A stretch of DNA of 64,000 nt from Allorhizobium sonneratiae (lineage in GTDB: Bacteria; Pseudomonadota; Alphaproteobacteria; Rhizobiales; Rhizobiaceae): NCBI RefSeq assembly GCF_023700755.1, contig NZ_JAMKOJ010000003.1, positions 372,001-436,000 of the forward strand, given 5' to 3'. This document shows, in pieces, positions 38,935 to 49,900 of this stretch (the first letter of the stretch is position 1; the number at the start of each line of letters is the position of its first letter). A model generated the notes under the pieces. The model was not told where the DNA came from, made no database searches, and saw nothing but the letters and a program-made list of their open reading frames with translations. Both the position numbers and the translations under genes were made by a program.

Positions 38935-39360
38935 TTGCTCGGACGGGTCAACCATATTGCCATTGCCGTGCCGGATCTTGCAGCTGCGGTAAAAGCCTAT
39001 CGTGATGGCTTCAGGGCCAGCGTCTCTGCACCGCAGGTTTTGCCGGAGCATGGGGTTACGGTGGTGTTTGTCGATGCACCAAACACCAGGATCGAGCTTT
39101 TAGAGCCCTATGGTGAAGCATCACCCATTGCTGCCTTTCTGGAGCGGAACCCATCGGGAGGTCTTCACCATATCTGTTATGACGTGGAAGACTTGGTTGA
39201 CGCGCGTGACCGGCTAACTGCCATGGGCGCACGTGTGCTTGGCAATGGTGAGCCTAAAATCGGCGCTCATGGCAATCCGGTGCTGTTCCTGCATCCCAAG
39301 GATTTCCAGGGCACCCTGATCGAGCTTGAGGAAGTGCCGCCGTCAGCGGAAAATATGTGA
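38935..39360 (+). CDS. mce: methylmalonyl-CoA epimerase
   Basis: Interconverts R- and S-methylmalonyl-CoA in propionate and branched-chain catabolism. The 141-residue vicinal-oxygen-chelate protein has two beta-alpha-beta-beta-beta halves. Metal ligands are in VNHIAIAVPDL, IELLEPYGE, GLHHICYDVED and the closing TLIELEEV. The start is a TTG five bases after AGGGAGGTTT, with no usable ATG nearby. It is downstream of a hairpin that follows rnj. Confidence 0.93.
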   Translation: MLGRVNHIAIAVPDLAAAVKAYRDGFRASVSAPQVLPEHGVTVVFVDAPNTRIELLEPYGEASPIAAFLERNPSGGLHHICYDVEDLVDARDRLTAMGARVLGNGEPKIGAHGNPVLFLHPKDFQGTLIELEEVPPSAENM

Positions 39361-39448
39361 TAGGATTTGCTGAAACAGGAAAAGTGTGGGCTCGGGCCAA
39401 GATCCGGTCGTAACGCCTCGCGGTGGATACTCTGTGGAGGAGGTGGAC

Positions 39449-39724
39449 ATGCCCTGGATATCTTACGCTGCGATCTACTTCGTCATGTGGTGGATCACTC
39501 TCTTTGCCGTACTGCCGTTCGGTGTCCGCACGCAGGAGGAAGAGAACATGGTCGTTCCGGGAACGGTGAGTAGCGCCCCGGCCCGGTTTTCGCTGTTGAA
39601 AGTGGTGATTGCGACAAGTCTGGTATCTGCCGCGATTTTGGCCGGTTGTGAAGCCTTGTCATTCCTGTTCGGGTTCAGTTTTGCCGATATCCCGCAATTC
39701 ATGCCCGATCTTCATTACAATTGA
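39449..39724 (+). CDS. DUF1467 membrane protein
   Basis: The 91-residue product has two membrane spans (residues about 5-20 and 50-75) and the family phrase YFVMWWITLFAVLPFGVRTQEE. Function is unknown. Its place directly before proS is, as I recall, conserved in rhizobia. The ATG follows a textbook GGAGGAGGTGGAC; a longer frame upstream is rejected for lack of a ribosome site. Confidence 0.93.
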   Translation: MPWISYAAIYFVMWWITLFAVLPFGVRTQEEENMVVPGTVSSAPARFSLLKVVIATSLVSAAILAGCEALSFLFGFSFADIPQFMPDLHYN

Positions 39725-39911
39725 AGCAGGTGCATTAAAACAGCATAGAAATTTGGCCGCGTTTCGTTGCTCACAATGAAACAACAACGCACAGTTATAG
39801 AACAAAGACGCAAAGCGTGTTGACTGAGGATTGATAATCCGTAACCCGCTTTGGATTTACAGCCAAGATTGCCTTCGTTTTCTTTATGATCTGGGGGATA
39901 CGCTATCCCAA

Positions 39912-39942
39912 ATAAAAAAAAACAAGGCCCGAAGGCCTTGTT
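39912..39942 (-). terminator. intrinsic terminator of the candidate sRNA
   Basis: On the minus strand AACAAGGCC pairs perfectly with GGCCTTGTT around TTCG, followed by at least eight T. Both adjacent genes run the other way. Confidence 0.85.
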
Positions 39943-40064
39943 CAGTGTAGTTTCGCGTGATCTTTCACCAATTAAGGGGCAGCGACAGAGCGCGCCTAAG
40001 ATCTGATCCTCCCAAGACTTTCCGCGATTGCGGCAGAAATTTAATCTTCCTGCCTGTTTTATAG
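39912..40064 (-). ncRNA. candidate trans-acting sRNA upstream of proS (perhaps alpha-r9-like)
   Basis: On the minus strand a promoter (40070-40097) is followed by about 150 bases without a coding frame and then an intrinsic terminator. Predicted folds are GCCT/AGGC, an eight-base stem GGCAGGAA/TTTCTGCC, GTGA/TCAC, and the terminal hairpin. An unpaired CTTGGGAGGATC lies in the middle. No minus-strand gene is near, so the terminator needs an RNA. Size and place between DUF1467 and proS fit the Smr9C/alpha-r9 sRNA locus as I remember it; I could not check the sequence. Confidence 0.62.
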
Positions 40065-40069
40065 GCTCA

Positions 40070-40097
40070 AACTAGACCAAGATTCTCGCTTTGTCAT
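40070..40097 (-). promoter_or_regulatory. probable promoter of the candidate sRNA
   Basis: ATGACA (-35) and CTAGTT (-10) lie 16 bases apart on the minus strand; transcription would start near 40064. Confidence 0.45.
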
Positions 40098-40443
40098 CAA
40101 ATTTTTTGCAATTTTGCGACGGTTTTCAGAAAATGTAAAATATGCCTTACGTTTCGGTTTTGATCCGGTCAAAGCGGGAAAAACCCGTGATAATTTATGG
40201 GAAGACATTGAGCATCGCACTTATGGGATGTGTATTGTGCGTGTCATCGCGCCGGATAGCAGGCGTGTGGCGCCAGATCATTGCCTTTGATTGATGAAAC
40301 TATGGTGAACAAGCCCGTGAGGGGCGTAATATGCGGGAAAGCCGGGTTTTCTTCTCTGTGCGAAACCGCTAGAAGGCGTGAAGAACAAAGGAATAGAGGT
40401 TTGATTCCGCCCGTCGGCGTCAACCGTATCAATGGAAACCGGT
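40098..40443 (+). other. intergenic region upstream of proS
   Basis: About 350 bases without a gene. It must hold the proS promoter and leader. I see no T-box-like or other aminoacyl-tRNA leader structure. Confidence 0.4.
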
Positions 40444-41766
40444 ATGCGTCTCTCACGCTATTTCATGCCCATCTTGAAGGAAAACCCCAAGGAAGCGGAG
40501 ATCGTTTCCCATAGGCTGATGCTGCGCAGCGGCATGATCCGCCAGCAATCGCAGGGGATTTATTCCTGGCTGCCGCTTGGCAAGCGGGTTCTCGACAAGG
40601 TGAACGGCATCATTCGTGAAGAGCAGAACCGGGCAGGTGCCATCGAGCTTTCGATGCCGACGCTGCAATCGGCAGAATTGTGGCAGGAAAGCGGTCGCTA
40701 TGACGCCTACGGCAAGGAAATGCTGCGCATTCGCGACCGGCAGGACCGTCCAATGCTCTATGGCCCGACCAATGAGGAAATGGTCACGGATATTTTCCGT
40801 TCCTATGTCAAATCCTATAAGAGCCTGCCGCTCAACCTCTATCATATCCAGCTCAAGTTCAGAGACGAAATCCGTCCGCGGTTTGGCACGATGCGCTCGC
40901 GCGAATTCATGATGAAGGATGCCTATTCCTTCGATCTGACCAAGGATGAGGCCGTCCACTCCTATAACAAGATGTTTGCCGCCTATCTGCGCACCTTTGA
41001 CCGGCTTGGCCTGCGCGCCATTCCCATGCGTGCCGATACCGGCCCTATCGGTGGCAATCACAGCCATGAATTCATCATTCTGGCCGATACGGGTGAATCG
41101 GAAGTCTTCTGCCACAAGAGCTTTCTGGAACGTGCGGTCCCGCCAGTCGATGTCAATTTTGACGATGTCGCCGCCATGCAGGCTATTTTTGACGAGTGGA
41201 CTGCCGATTATGCCGCCACATCGGAAATGCATGACGAGGCCGCTTATGCCGCCATGCCTGAGGACGCACAGATTTCTGCCCGCGGCATCGAAGTTGGTCA
41301 TATCTTCTATTTCGGCACGAAATATTCCGAGCCCATGGGGGCGAAGGTGCAAGGCCCGGATGGTAAGGAACATCTTGTCCACATGGGGTCTTACGGAATT
41401 GGGCCGACCCGCCTTGTTCCCGCCATTATCGAAGCCTCCCATGACGAAAATGGTATCGTCTGGCCGGAATCGGTTGCGCCTTTCGATGCCGTCATCATCA
41501 ACATGAAGGCTGGGGATGGTGCCTGCGACAATGCGTGTGAGACACTCTACACCTCGCTGAGCAAGGCCGGGAAAGATGTCCTGCTTGACGATACCGATGA
41601 CCGCGCCGGGACGAAATTCGCCATGGCCGATCTGATCGGTATTCCTTACCAGATCATTGTCGGTCCCCGTTCCGTGGCGGCTGGCGAGGTTGAGGTCAAG
41701 CAGCGCAAGACCGGCGCACGGGAAACCATGACCATCGAGGCCGCACTCAACCGCTTTGCCGGTTGA
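40444..41766 (+). CDS. proS: prolyl-tRNA synthetase, short alphaproteobacterial type
   Basis: Class II synthetase charging tRNA-Pro. The 440-residue product has motif 1 around [16 protein letters not shown], motif 2 [25 protein letters not shown], and motif 3 [17 protein letters not shown], then an anticodon-binding domain. The roughly 180-residue editing insertion of the E. coli enzyme is absent, as is usual in this class. I start at [11 protein letters not shown]; an ATG four codons earlier is also possible and neither has a good ribosome site. Confidence 0.97.
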   Translation: MRLSRYFMPILKENPKEAEIVSHRLMLRSGMIRQQSQGIYSWLPLGKRVLDKVNGIIREEQNRAGAIELSMPTLQSAELWQESGRYDAYGKEMLRIRDRQDRPMLYGPTNEEMVTDIFRSYVKSYKSLPLNLYHIQLKFRDEIRPRFGTMRSREFMMKDAYSFDLTKDEAVHSYNKMFAAYLRTFDRLGLRAIPMRADTGPIGGNHSHEFIILADTGESEVFCHKSFLERAVPPVDVNFDDVAAMQAIFDEWTADYAATSEMHDEAAYAAMPEDAQISARGIEVGHIFYFGTKYSEPMGAKVQGPDGKEHLVHMGSYGIGPTRLVPAIIEASHDENGIVWPESVAPFDAVIINMKAGDGACDNACETLYTSLSKAGKDVLLDDTDDRAGTKFAMADLIGIPYQIIVGPRSVAAGEVEVKQRKTGARETMTIEAALNRFAG

Positions 41767-41785
41767 AGCCCGGCAGGAGGCAAGA

Positions 41786-43090
41786 TTGAGCAGTTCCGGA
41801 AGCGCCCCGGCGGCAGAGGCCGCATTGCTGGCATCCGCTAAACCCTTTTCGGCATTCGAGCGCATGGTGGCCTGGCGTTATCTCCGGGCGCGGCGCAAGG
41901 AAGCCGTCATTTCGGTGATCGCTGGATTTTCCTTTATCGGTATCATGCTTGGCGTGGCGACTTTGATTATCGTCATGGCGGTGATGAACGGTTTCCGCAC
42001 CGAACTGATCAACCGCATTCTGGGCATCAACGGTCATATGATCGTGCAGCCGATCGATCGGCCGTTTACCGATTACGATGAACTGGCGAAAAAGTTCTCT
42101 GCCATTCCGGGTGTCACGCTGGCTCTGCCGCTTGTGGAGGGCCAAACGCTGGCGTCCGGCAAGGCCGGTGCTGGAACCGGTGCATTGGTGCGCGGCATCC
42201 GAGCTGAAGACCTGATGAAGCTCACGGAAGTCTCGAAACATATCAAGGCCGGCAATATGGACGGTTTCGATGCGGGCGAGGGCGTTCTGATCGGCTCGCG
42301 CATGGCCAATGATCTGGGATTGAAGGTTGGCGACAGCATTACCCTGGTGTCGCCGGAGGGCGATGTCACGCCGATGGGTGTCAATCCGCGGGTCAAGTCC
42401 TACAAGGTCTCAGGCATTTTCGAGATCGGCATGTCGGAATATGATTCCTCAATCATCTTCATGCCGCTCAAGGAAGCGCAGCTCTATTTCAATGCCGATG
42501 GTCTTGTGCAGTCGATTGAGCTCTTCGTTACCAATCCGGATGATGTCGATAGCCTGAAGCCGAAGGTTGAAGAGGCGGCCGGACGGCAGGTGTTCATCAC
42601 CGACTGGCAGAGCCGCAACCAGACCTTCTTCTCCGCCCTTCAGGTGGAGCGTAATGTGATGTTCATGATCCTGACGCTGATCGTTCTCGTGGCGGCGCTG
42701 AACATTATTTCCGGCCTGATCATGCTGGTGAAAGACAAGGGCAGCGATATTGCCATTCTCAAGACCATGGGCGCGACATCGGGCTCGGTTTTGCGGATCT
42801 TTTTCATGACCGGGGCAGCCATTGGCATTGCCGGTACACTTGCCGGGGTTTTCCTCGGGGTGATCGTCTGCCTCAACATCGAGTCGATCCGGGAGTTCTT
42901 TTCCTGGGTCTCGGGCACGGTTCTCTTCGATCCGCAGCTTTATTTCCTCAGCAAATTGCCGGCGGATATGAGTTTCGGTGAAACCGTATCGGTGGTGATC
43001 ATGTCCCTGACGCTGTCTTTCCTGGCGACAATTTTCCCTGCCTGGCGCGCCGCACGCCTCGATCCCGTGCAGGCCCTTCGATATGAATAA
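41786..43090 (+). CDS. lipoprotein-releasing ABC transporter permease (LolC/E)
   Basis: Inner-membrane permease that, with LolD, frees outer-membrane lipoproteins to LolA. The 434-residue product has the MacB/FtsX layout: one span at residues about 40-62, a large periplasmic domain to about 285, then three spans (about 290-425). The start [24 protein letters not shown] is typical. The start is a TTG five bases after GGAGG, 20 bases past proS. Only one permease gene is present, so a homodimeric LolF-like form is likely. Confidence 0.94.
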   Translation: MSSSGSAPAAEAALLASAKPFSAFERMVAWRYLRARRKEAVISVIAGFSFIGIMLGVATLIIVMAVMNGFRTELINRILGINGHMIVQPIDRPFTDYDELAKKFSAIPGVTLALPLVEGQTLASGKAGAGTGALVRGIRAEDLMKLTEVSKHIKAGNMDGFDAGEGVLIGSRMANDLGLKVGDSITLVSPEGDVTPMGVNPRVKSYKVSGIFEIGMSEYDSSIIFMPLKEAQLYFNADGLVQSIELFVTNPDDVDSLKPKVEEAAGRQVFITDWQSRNQTFFSALQVERNVMFMILTLIVLVAALNIISGLIMLVKDKGSDIAILKTMGATSGSVLRIFFMTGAAIGIAGTLAGVFLGVIVCLNIESIREFFSWVSGTVLFDPQLYFLSKLPADMSFGETVSVVIMSLTLSFLATIFPAWRAARLDPVQALRYE

Positions 43091-43106
43091 TAAGGACCGG
43101 AGCAGC

Positions 43107-43796
43107 ATGGCAAAAAAGCCTGTTCTCGAACTTGCATCCGTCTCGCGTCTTTATGGTTCGGGTGATTCTGCCCTCTCCATTCTCAAGAATGCCGGTCTGA
43201 AGCTGTATGAAGGTGAAACCGTCGCCCTTGTTGCTCCATCGGGCACAGGCAAGTCGACGCTTTTGCATATTGCTGGCCTTCTGGAGCGTCCGACAGAAGG
43301 AGATGTTCTGATTGGCGGCACGAGCTGCTCGAGCCTTTCGGATGAGGGACGTACGACAATCCGTCGCTCCAGCATCGGTTTTGTCTACCAGTTTCATCAT
43401 CTTCTGCCGGAGTTTTCCGCACTGGAAAACATCATGATGCCCCAGATGATTGCCGGTCTCACCATTCCTGAGGCGAAAAAGCGGGCCAAGGCTCTGCTGG
43501 ACTATATGCGCATCGGCCATCGGGGCGACCATCGTCCTGCCGAACTCTCCGGTGGTGAGCAGCAGCGTGTCGCGATAGCCCGCGCTGTCGCCAACGCCCC
43601 CTTGCTGCTGCTGGCCGATGAACCGACCGGCAATCTCGATCCGGAGACGGCAGCCTATGTCTTTTCCGCGCTCGAAGCACTGGTGCGCCAGTCGGGTCTG
43701 GCGGCGCTCATCGCCACGCATAACCATGATCTTGCCCATCGCATGGACCGATGCGTCACGATTGCCGATGGCAAAGTGATCGACATGAAAATCTGA
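43107..43796 (+). CDS. lolD: lipoprotein-releasing ABC transporter ATPase
   Basis: The ATPase partner of the permease just upstream. The 229-residue product shows Walker [10 protein letters not shown], a Q-loop, the signature [14 protein letters not shown] and Walker [14 protein letters not shown], plus the H-loop [12 protein letters not shown] lies five bases before the chosen ATG. An in-frame ATG at 43083, overlapping the permease stop, is an alternative. Confidence 0.96.
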   Translation: MAKKPVLELASVSRLYGSGDSALSILKNAGLKLYEGETVALVAPSGTGKSTLLHIAGLLERPTEGDVLIGGTSCSSLSDEGRTTIRRSSIGFVYQFHHLLPEFSALENIMMPQMIAGLTIPEAKKRAKALLDYMRIGHRGDHRPAELSGGEQQRVAIARAVANAPLLLLADEPTGNLDPETAAYVFSALEALVRQSGLAALIATHNHDLAHRMDRCVTIADGKVIDMKI

Positions 43797-43979
43797 AGAA
43801 GAGTGCGGTTCATTGCCCTCAGTCATGCGATGACGGGGTTGCGGCAAAACGCAGACTGAAAGCAGGTTCGCGAAAACGGACAAGAACGCGGCATGCTGTG
43901 GCCTCCATGCTTTTGCTTTTTGCAGGGGATCAGTCAGCGTGAGAGCTTGCGTGCTGACGAAATTGTGCTTAATCAGTGT

Positions 43980-43994
43980 GTTCACATTCTGTTC
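43980..43994 (+). promoter_or_regulatory. LexA (SOS) box of dinB
   Basis: GTTCACATTCTGTTC is a perfect match to GTTC-N7-GTTC, the LexA site of most alphaproteobacteria. It ends 19 bases before the dinB start, so bound LexA would block the promoter. Confidence 0.88.
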
Positions 43995-44013
43995 CAGATA
44001 GCGTGATGGCGCC

Positions 44014-45300
44014 ATGTCGAACGCAACGCAGTCCCGATCGGGCTTTTGCCGTGATTGTCTGTCCGTACAGTCGGGCGAAGAGCGGCGTTGTCAGCGCTGT
44101 GGCAGCCCGCGTCTGGTCTGTCATCCGGAAGTGTTTCAGCTTTCGCTTGCTCATATCGATTGTGATGCCTTTTACGCCTCGGTGGAAAAGCGTGACAATC
44201 CCGAACTGATCGATAAGCCGGTCATCATCGGCGGTGGCAAGCGGGGCGTCGTCTCCACGGCCTGTTACATCGCCCGTATCCATGGCGTCCGTTCAGCCAT
44301 GCCGATGTTCAAGGCGCTCGAGGCCTGTCCTGATGCCGTGGTGATCAAGCCGAATATGGAGAAATACAGCATGGTCGGGCGGCAGGTCCGCGCCATGATG
44401 GAAGAACTGACGCCCCTCGTGCAGCCGCTTTCGATCGATGAAGCCTTTCTGCAATTGGCTGGCACGGAAAAGCTGCATCACGCTCCACCCGCGCTGGTTC
44501 TGGCAAAACTGGTCAAGCGGGTAGAAGCGGAAATCGGCATCACCCTGTCTGTTGGGCTCTCCTATTGTAAATTTCTTGCAAAAGTCGCCTCGGATCTGAA
44601 CAAGCCGCGCGGTTTTTCCGTGATCGGTCAGGCAGAAGCGTTGGAATTTTTAAAACCCAGGCCCGTGACGATGATCTGGGGTGTCGGCAAGGCCTTTGCC
44701 ACCACGCTGGCACGCGATGGGATTACCACGATCGGCCAGTTGCAAACCATGGATGAAAGCGATCTGATGCGGCGCTATGGCAGCATGGGCCAGCGTCTTT
44801 ATCATCTGGCGCACGGCATGGATACGCGGGAGGTTCATACCAATGACCCGGCCCGCAGCGTGTCGGCCGAAACCACCTTCAATGACGATCTCTCCGGCAT
44901 GGACAGCCTCGTGCCTGTTTTGCGCAAAATGTCTGAAAAAGTGGCATGGCGACTGAAAAAACAAGGCCTTGCCGGCCATACCGTCGTTTTGAAGCTGAAG
45001 ACAGCCGATTTTAAACTGAGAACGCGCAATCGCCGCCTAGACGATCCGACACGCCTGGCCGACAGGATTTTTCGAACCGGCCTGCAATTGCTGGAAAAGG
45101 AAGTCGATGGCACGAAATTCCGGCTGCTGGGGATTGGGGTCAGCGATTTTGCCGATCTGACCCGTGCCGATCCGCCTGATCTTGTCGATCCGGATGCTGA
45201 ACGCCGCGCGAAGGCCGAAGCCGCTATGGACAGGTTGCGCGATAAATTCGGCAAGGGAATGGTGGAAACCGGTTTTACCTTCACGGGTAGAAAATCATAA
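44014..45300 (+). CDS. dinB: DNA polymerase IV with N-terminal zinc ribbon
   Basis: Y-family translesion polymerase. The 428-residue product has a C4 zinc ribbon at residues 12-29 (C-x2-C-x10-C-x2-C), then the catalytic [21 protein letters not shown], the [12 protein letters not shown] finger, SIDEAFLQL with the second metal pair, and [22 protein letters not shown]. The little-finger domain follows. The N-terminal ribbon is common in this bacterial class and absent in E. coli. A LexA box lies just upstream. No canonical clamp-binding pentapeptide is obvious at the C-terminus. Confidence 0.96.
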   Translation: MSNATQSRSGFCRDCLSVQSGEERRCQRCGSPRLVCHPEVFQLSLAHIDCDAFYASVEKRDNPELIDKPVIIGGGKRGVVSTACYIARIHGVRSAMPMFKALEACPDAVVIKPNMEKYSMVGRQVRAMMEELTPLVQPLSIDEAFLQLAGTEKLHHAPPALVLAKLVKRVEAEIGITLSVGLSYCKFLAKVASDLNKPRGFSVIGQAEALEFLKPRPVTMIWGVGKAFATTLARDGITTIGQLQTMDESDLMRRYGSMGQRLYHLAHGMDTREVHTNDPARSVSAETTFNDDLSGMDSLVPVLRKMSEKVAWRLKKQGLAGHTVVLKLKTADFKLRTRNRRLDDPTRLADRIFRTGLQLLEKEVDGTKFRLLGIGVSDFADLTRADPPDLVDPDAERRAKAEAAMDRLRDKFGKGMVETGFTFTGRKS

Positions 45301-45376
45301 AACTGTTACAGAACAAAGCTTGTAAAGCTCTCCTTAAACACTTCGTTTCATTTTGACGCAGGGTTATCCGATCAAG

Positions 45377-45404
45377 ATGAGGCAGAGGGCAGGCCTGTCC
45401 TCAT
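45377..45404 (+). terminator. hairpin after dinB, weak terminator candidate
   Basis: ATGAGGCAG pairs, with one bulge, with CTGTCCTCAT, followed by TTTGATTG. The T tract is poor. Confidence 0.35.
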
Positions 45405-45463
45405 TTGATTGCGTTTCGTAAAGCGGACGGCGTTGAATTTGTATTGAGTTTTGAGGCTAGTTT

Positions 45464-46693
45464 ATGGTTCGCACTTCATTGGCCACTGTGTTGATATGCC
45501 TTTTGGCTGTGGCGCCAGAGGCTCAGGCAAGCGGTGCGTCCGACCTGCAAATCATCGTTTCTAAGAAAAACCAGTCTTTGGCGGTTTATCAGGGCGACAC
45601 GATGATTGCCTCATCCCGCGTTTCTACCGGTAAAGAGGGCCATCTAACGCCATCAGGGATATTTTCCGTCATCGAAAAGCAGGAATATCACGAATCCAAC
45701 CTCTATTCCAATGCGCCCATGCCTTGGATGCAGCGCATCACATGGTCAGGTTTTGCCCTGCATGAGGCCAGCAGTGTGCCCAACTATCCCGCTTCGCATG
45801 GTTGCGTGCGCCTGCCTGCTGCCTTTGCTCGCAAGCTTTATGATCTGACTGAGCTTGGAGCCCATGTTCTGATCACCGGGCAGGAAGAAAAGCCCTATGC
45901 CTTTTCCCATGCCAATCTGTTTACGCCCCAACGCGATAGAACCGAATTGTTCGCTGACCTCAAGCTGCGCGGGGCAAACTGGCCCTTGCGGAGCGGGATC
46001 GTTGAAGTGGCGATGCTTGACGTTCCCCATTCTGCCATGACGGCGCCGGAAACAGCGGATGAGGAGCGCAAGGCCATCAGTATCTTGATCACTTTGCGTG
46101 GTGAAAAGGAAAAGCTGAAGGATATTCAGGCACTGCTCCTCTCCATGGGATTTGATACAGGCGGCGTGGACGGCATTGCCGGATCGATGACACGTGATGC
46201 GATTCTCGGGTTCAAGCGCTGGAAAAAACTTCCCCTAAGCGGGCCCATGCTGTCTGAGGCGTTCGTCAAAAGCCTTTATGGTGCTGCCGGGCAAGAGCTG
46301 CCACCAGCCGGGCAGATATTTGTCAGAGAAAATTTCAAGCCGCTTTTCGATGCGCCGATCACAATCGACTATCCCGATCAACCGCTCGGCACATATTTTC
46401 TTGAAGCCACGAAGATGAATCCTGAGCAGGGTGAGGTCCAATGGCATGCGGTGACACTGGAGCCAGCTGATGCTGCCATGTCCGGCAAAAGCATCGTCAA
46501 GGTGGCAGAGACGAAGCGCGACGGGCTGACCGCTGACCTTGACCGCATGACCATTCCGCCTGAGATCCGCAGCCGGATTGAAAAAAAAATGGGTGAGGGC
46601 ACAAGCCTGATCATCACCGATCAGGGCTATGGCAAGGAAACGGGCGTGGGAACAGACTTCACCATTCTTCTGCCGGGTGATGCAAAAAACTGA
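45464..46693 (+). CDS. L,D-transpeptidase (YkuD) with peptidoglycan-binding domain
   Basis: A periplasmic enzyme that makes 3-3 peptidoglycan cross-links or anchors proteins. The 409-residue product has a signal peptide (cleavage near QASG, residue 23) and a YkuD domain to about residue 140, with the first histidine in ALHEAS (H100) and the catalytic SHGCVR (C114). A peptidoglycan-binding repeat (LLSMGFDTGGVDGIAGSMTRDAILGF) lies near residue 225-255. The C-terminal 140 residues match no domain I know. It has its own upstream region and follows dinB in the same direction. Confidence 0.93.
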   Translation: MVRTSLATVLICLLAVAPEAQASGASDLQIIVSKKNQSLAVYQGDTMIASSRVSTGKEGHLTPSGIFSVIEKQEYHESNLYSNAPMPWMQRITWSGFALHEASSVPNYPASHGCVRLPAAFARKLYDLTELGAHVLITGQEEKPYAFSHANLFTPQRDRTELFADLKLRGANWPLRSGIVEVAMLDVPHSAMTAPETADEERKAISILITLRGEKEKLKDIQALLLSMGFDTGGVDGIAGSMTRDAILGFKRWKKLPLSGPMLSEAFVKSLYGAAGQELPPAGQIFVRENFKPLFDAPITIDYPDQPLGTYFLEATKMNPEQGEVQWHAVTLEPADAAMSGKSIVKVAETKRDGLTADLDRMTIPPEIRSRIEKKMGEGTSLIITDQGYGKETGVGTDFTILLPGDAKN

Positions 46694-46798
46694 ATACCGA
46701 AGCCAAACACCATGTTGCCTTATCTTGCGAACGAGGAAACGCAACATGCTTTACAGCTATATGCGTTTGATCAAGGGCACATGAAATGCTGGAACATT

Positions 46799-46954
46799 TT
46801 ACAGCGCCGTGCGCCAAATATGGCGCACAAAGGCCGCTGTAACACTTTTAATCTGCTGCATAATTTTCACCTTAAATCTCACTCGATTTAAGGAATTATG
46901 CAGTAAGCTTTTTGCATAACGCCTTAAATCGATTCCAGTTTAAGGCGTTATGCA
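46799..46954. repeat. composite family A repeat between the L,D-transpeptidase gene and dnaE
   Basis: Three dyads in a row. The first, 46799-46842, nests TTACAGCG/CGCTGTAA around GTGCGCCA/TGGCGCAC. The second, 46856-46903, runs from CTGCATAATT to AATTATGCAG with one shortened arm. The third, 46913-46954, runs from TGCATAACGCC to GGCGTTATGCA. The convergent genes end on either side, so the dyads could serve as two-way terminators. Confidence 0.8.
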
Positions 46955-46978
46955 GCAGGAATGATGAGAAGGACGTGC

Positions 46979-49900
46979 TTACACCAGTTCCACATCAATG
47001 ACACCCGGAGCCGAGCGCATGGCGGCTGCCACTTCCGATGTGATGCGATAGCGTTGCTGCAGTTCAACCTCAATCTCCCGGCGACCTTCTTCCTTGATGA
47101 CGATGAAGGAGACAAGGCAATCGCCTCGGGCATTCAAATGGCCAGCCAGATGCCGCAGCGGTCCGCTGTCGCGCAGGAAAACCCGCAATGCCTTCTGCAT
47201 CTGCAGGGATTTTTCTTCAAGTGATTGTGCGGTCTGAATTCGCAGACCAATGCCTTCGGGACGTTCTTCCGCCGCTACCGTCAGCAACAGCGAATTGCCC
47301 GCTTCCAGAAGATCGCGATACTGGTTGAGTCCTTCGGAAAACAGCACTGCCTCATACTGGCCAGAGGCGTCGGAAAAGGTGACAATGCCCATCTTGTTGC
47401 CGGTCCGGGTTTTGCGCTCCTGTTTTGAGATGACGGTTCCGGCCAGTCGCCCCGCCGTTGCGCCCTGCTTCACCGCGGCGGAAAAATCGGCAAAATTCTG
47501 CACCCGCATTTTTTCAAGCATGGCGCGATAGGTGTCGAGCGGATGGGCCGACAGATAAAAGCCGAGCACCTGAAACTCGCGCATCAGTTTTTCCGACGAT
47601 AGCCAAGGTGTATAGGCGGGCAAGGAAATACGCTCAGGCCCGGTGGCCCCGCCGGAACCGAACATGTCTGACTGACCGCTTGTCTTGTTTTCCTGCGCCC
47701 TTTGCGCATAGCCGATGATCCGGTCAAGGCCGGCAATCAGTTGCGCCCGGTCATGGCCGAAACAATCGAAGGCACCCGCCGAAATCAGGCTTTCAAACAC
47801 CCGCCTGTTGATATGTTTCGGGTCGATCCGCAGACAGAAATCTTCGAGATCGGCAAATGGCTGCTCACCCCGCACGGCAACGATATGATCGACGGCGGCT
47901 TCGCCAACCCCTTTCAGGGCGGCAAGAGAATAATAGATGCGCTGAGGCCCTGTCTGGAAATGACGGAAGGATGTCTGAACCGAGGGCGGAACGACGTCAA
48001 TGCCAAGACGTGCGGCATCCTGGCGGAAGTCCACTAGCTTTTCCGTATTGGACATGTCGAGCGTCATGGATGCCGCCAGAAATTCGACCGGGAAATGCGC
48101 CTTCATATAGGCCGTCTGATAGGAGACGATGGCATAGGCAGCGGCATGGGACTTGTTGAAGCCGTAATTGGCGAACTTGGCCAGAAGGTCGAAAATGTTA
48201 TCGGCCTGCTGTTTGCTCACGCCATTCTTGATGGCGCCGTCAACAAAACGCGCCCTCTGCTTGTCCATCTCCTCCTTGATCTTCTTACCCATGGCGCGGC
48301 GCAGCAGATCGGCCTCTCCGAGCGAATAGCCGGACAGAACCTGGGCAATCTGCATGACCTGTTCCTGATAAACGATAACGCCCTGCGTCTCCTTCAGCAG
48401 GTGGTCGATCGTCGGATGGATCGATTCGATCTCCTCCTCGCCATGCTTTCGCGCGTTATAGACCGGAATATTTTCCATAGGGCCGGGGCGATAAAGCGCA
48501 ACCAGCGCAATAATGTCCTCGATACAGTCCGGCTTCATGCCGATCAGCGCCTTGCGCATCCCGGCACTTTCCACCTGGAACACTCCGACCGTTTCGCCGC
48601 GCGACAGCATCTCATAGGTCCTGGTGTCATCCAGCGGTATGGCAGACAGGTTGATGTCGATATTACGCAGCTTGCAGAAATCCACCGCCGTCTTCAAAAC
48701 GGTCAGGGTTTTCAGCCCGAGAAAGTCGAACTTGACCAGTCCGGCCTGTTCGACCCATTTCATGTTGAACTGGGTGACCGGCATGTCCGACCGCGGATCG
48801 CGATACATCGGCACCAGTTTCGACAGGGGCCGGTCGCCGATCACAATCCCGGCGGCATGAGTGGAAGCATGGCGATAGAGCCCCTCGATCTTCTGGGCAA
48901 TGTCGAGCAGCCGGGCGACAACTGGCTCCTTTTCCGCCTCTTCCTGAAGCTTGGGCTCTTCTTCGATTGCTTTTGAGAGAGGCGTCGGATTGGCCGGATT
49001 GTTCGGCACCAGCTTGCAGATCTTGTCGACCTGACCATAGGGCATTTCCAGGACGCGCCCGACATCGCGCAGGGCCGCACGTGCCTGCAGCGACCCGAAG
49101 GTGATGATCTGCGCCACCTGCTCGCGGCCATATTTGCGCTGAACGTAGCGGATCACCTCTTCCCGTCGATCCTGACAGAAGTCGATATCGAAGTCTGGCA
49201 TCGACACGCGTTCAGGATTGAGAAAGCGCTCGAACAGCAGGGAAAATCGGAGAGGATCGACATCGGTGATCGTCAAGGCATAGGCAACCAGCGAGCCTGC
49301 ACCCGAACCGCGCCCCGGACCCACCGGAATATCATGCTCCTTGGCCCATTTGATGAAGTCGGACACGATCAGGAAGTAGCCTGGAAATTTCATCCTTTCG
49401 ATGACGGAAAGCTCGAAATCCAGCCGCTCGCGATAATCCTTTTCGACAAAACCCGGCGCCATGCCAAGGGTTCCGAGCCGCATATCCAGACCTTCGACCG
49501 CCTGTCGGCGCAGTTCTGAGGCTTCCGCACGCTCCGCTTCTTCCGGATCGTCGCTGCCGCCGGTAAACCGCGGCAGGATCGGTTTTCGCGTATCGAGAAT
49601 GAAGGAGCAGCGCGTGGCAATCTCCACCGTATTGGCCAGTGCTTCCGGCAAATCGTGAAACAGGGCCTGCATTTCGGCGCGGCTTTTCAGGTAATGATCC
49701 GGCGTCAGCCGAAAGCGCCGGTCATCGGAGACGATCGCGTTATGCGCCACCGCCATCAATGCATCATGAGCATCATAATCGTCTCTGGAGGGAAAGAAGG
49801 CTTCGTTTGTCGCCACGATCGGCACATCAAGCGCATAGGCCAATGCGAGCATCCGGCTCTCATGGGCACGATCATAGCCTTGATGCCGCTGCAATTCGAC

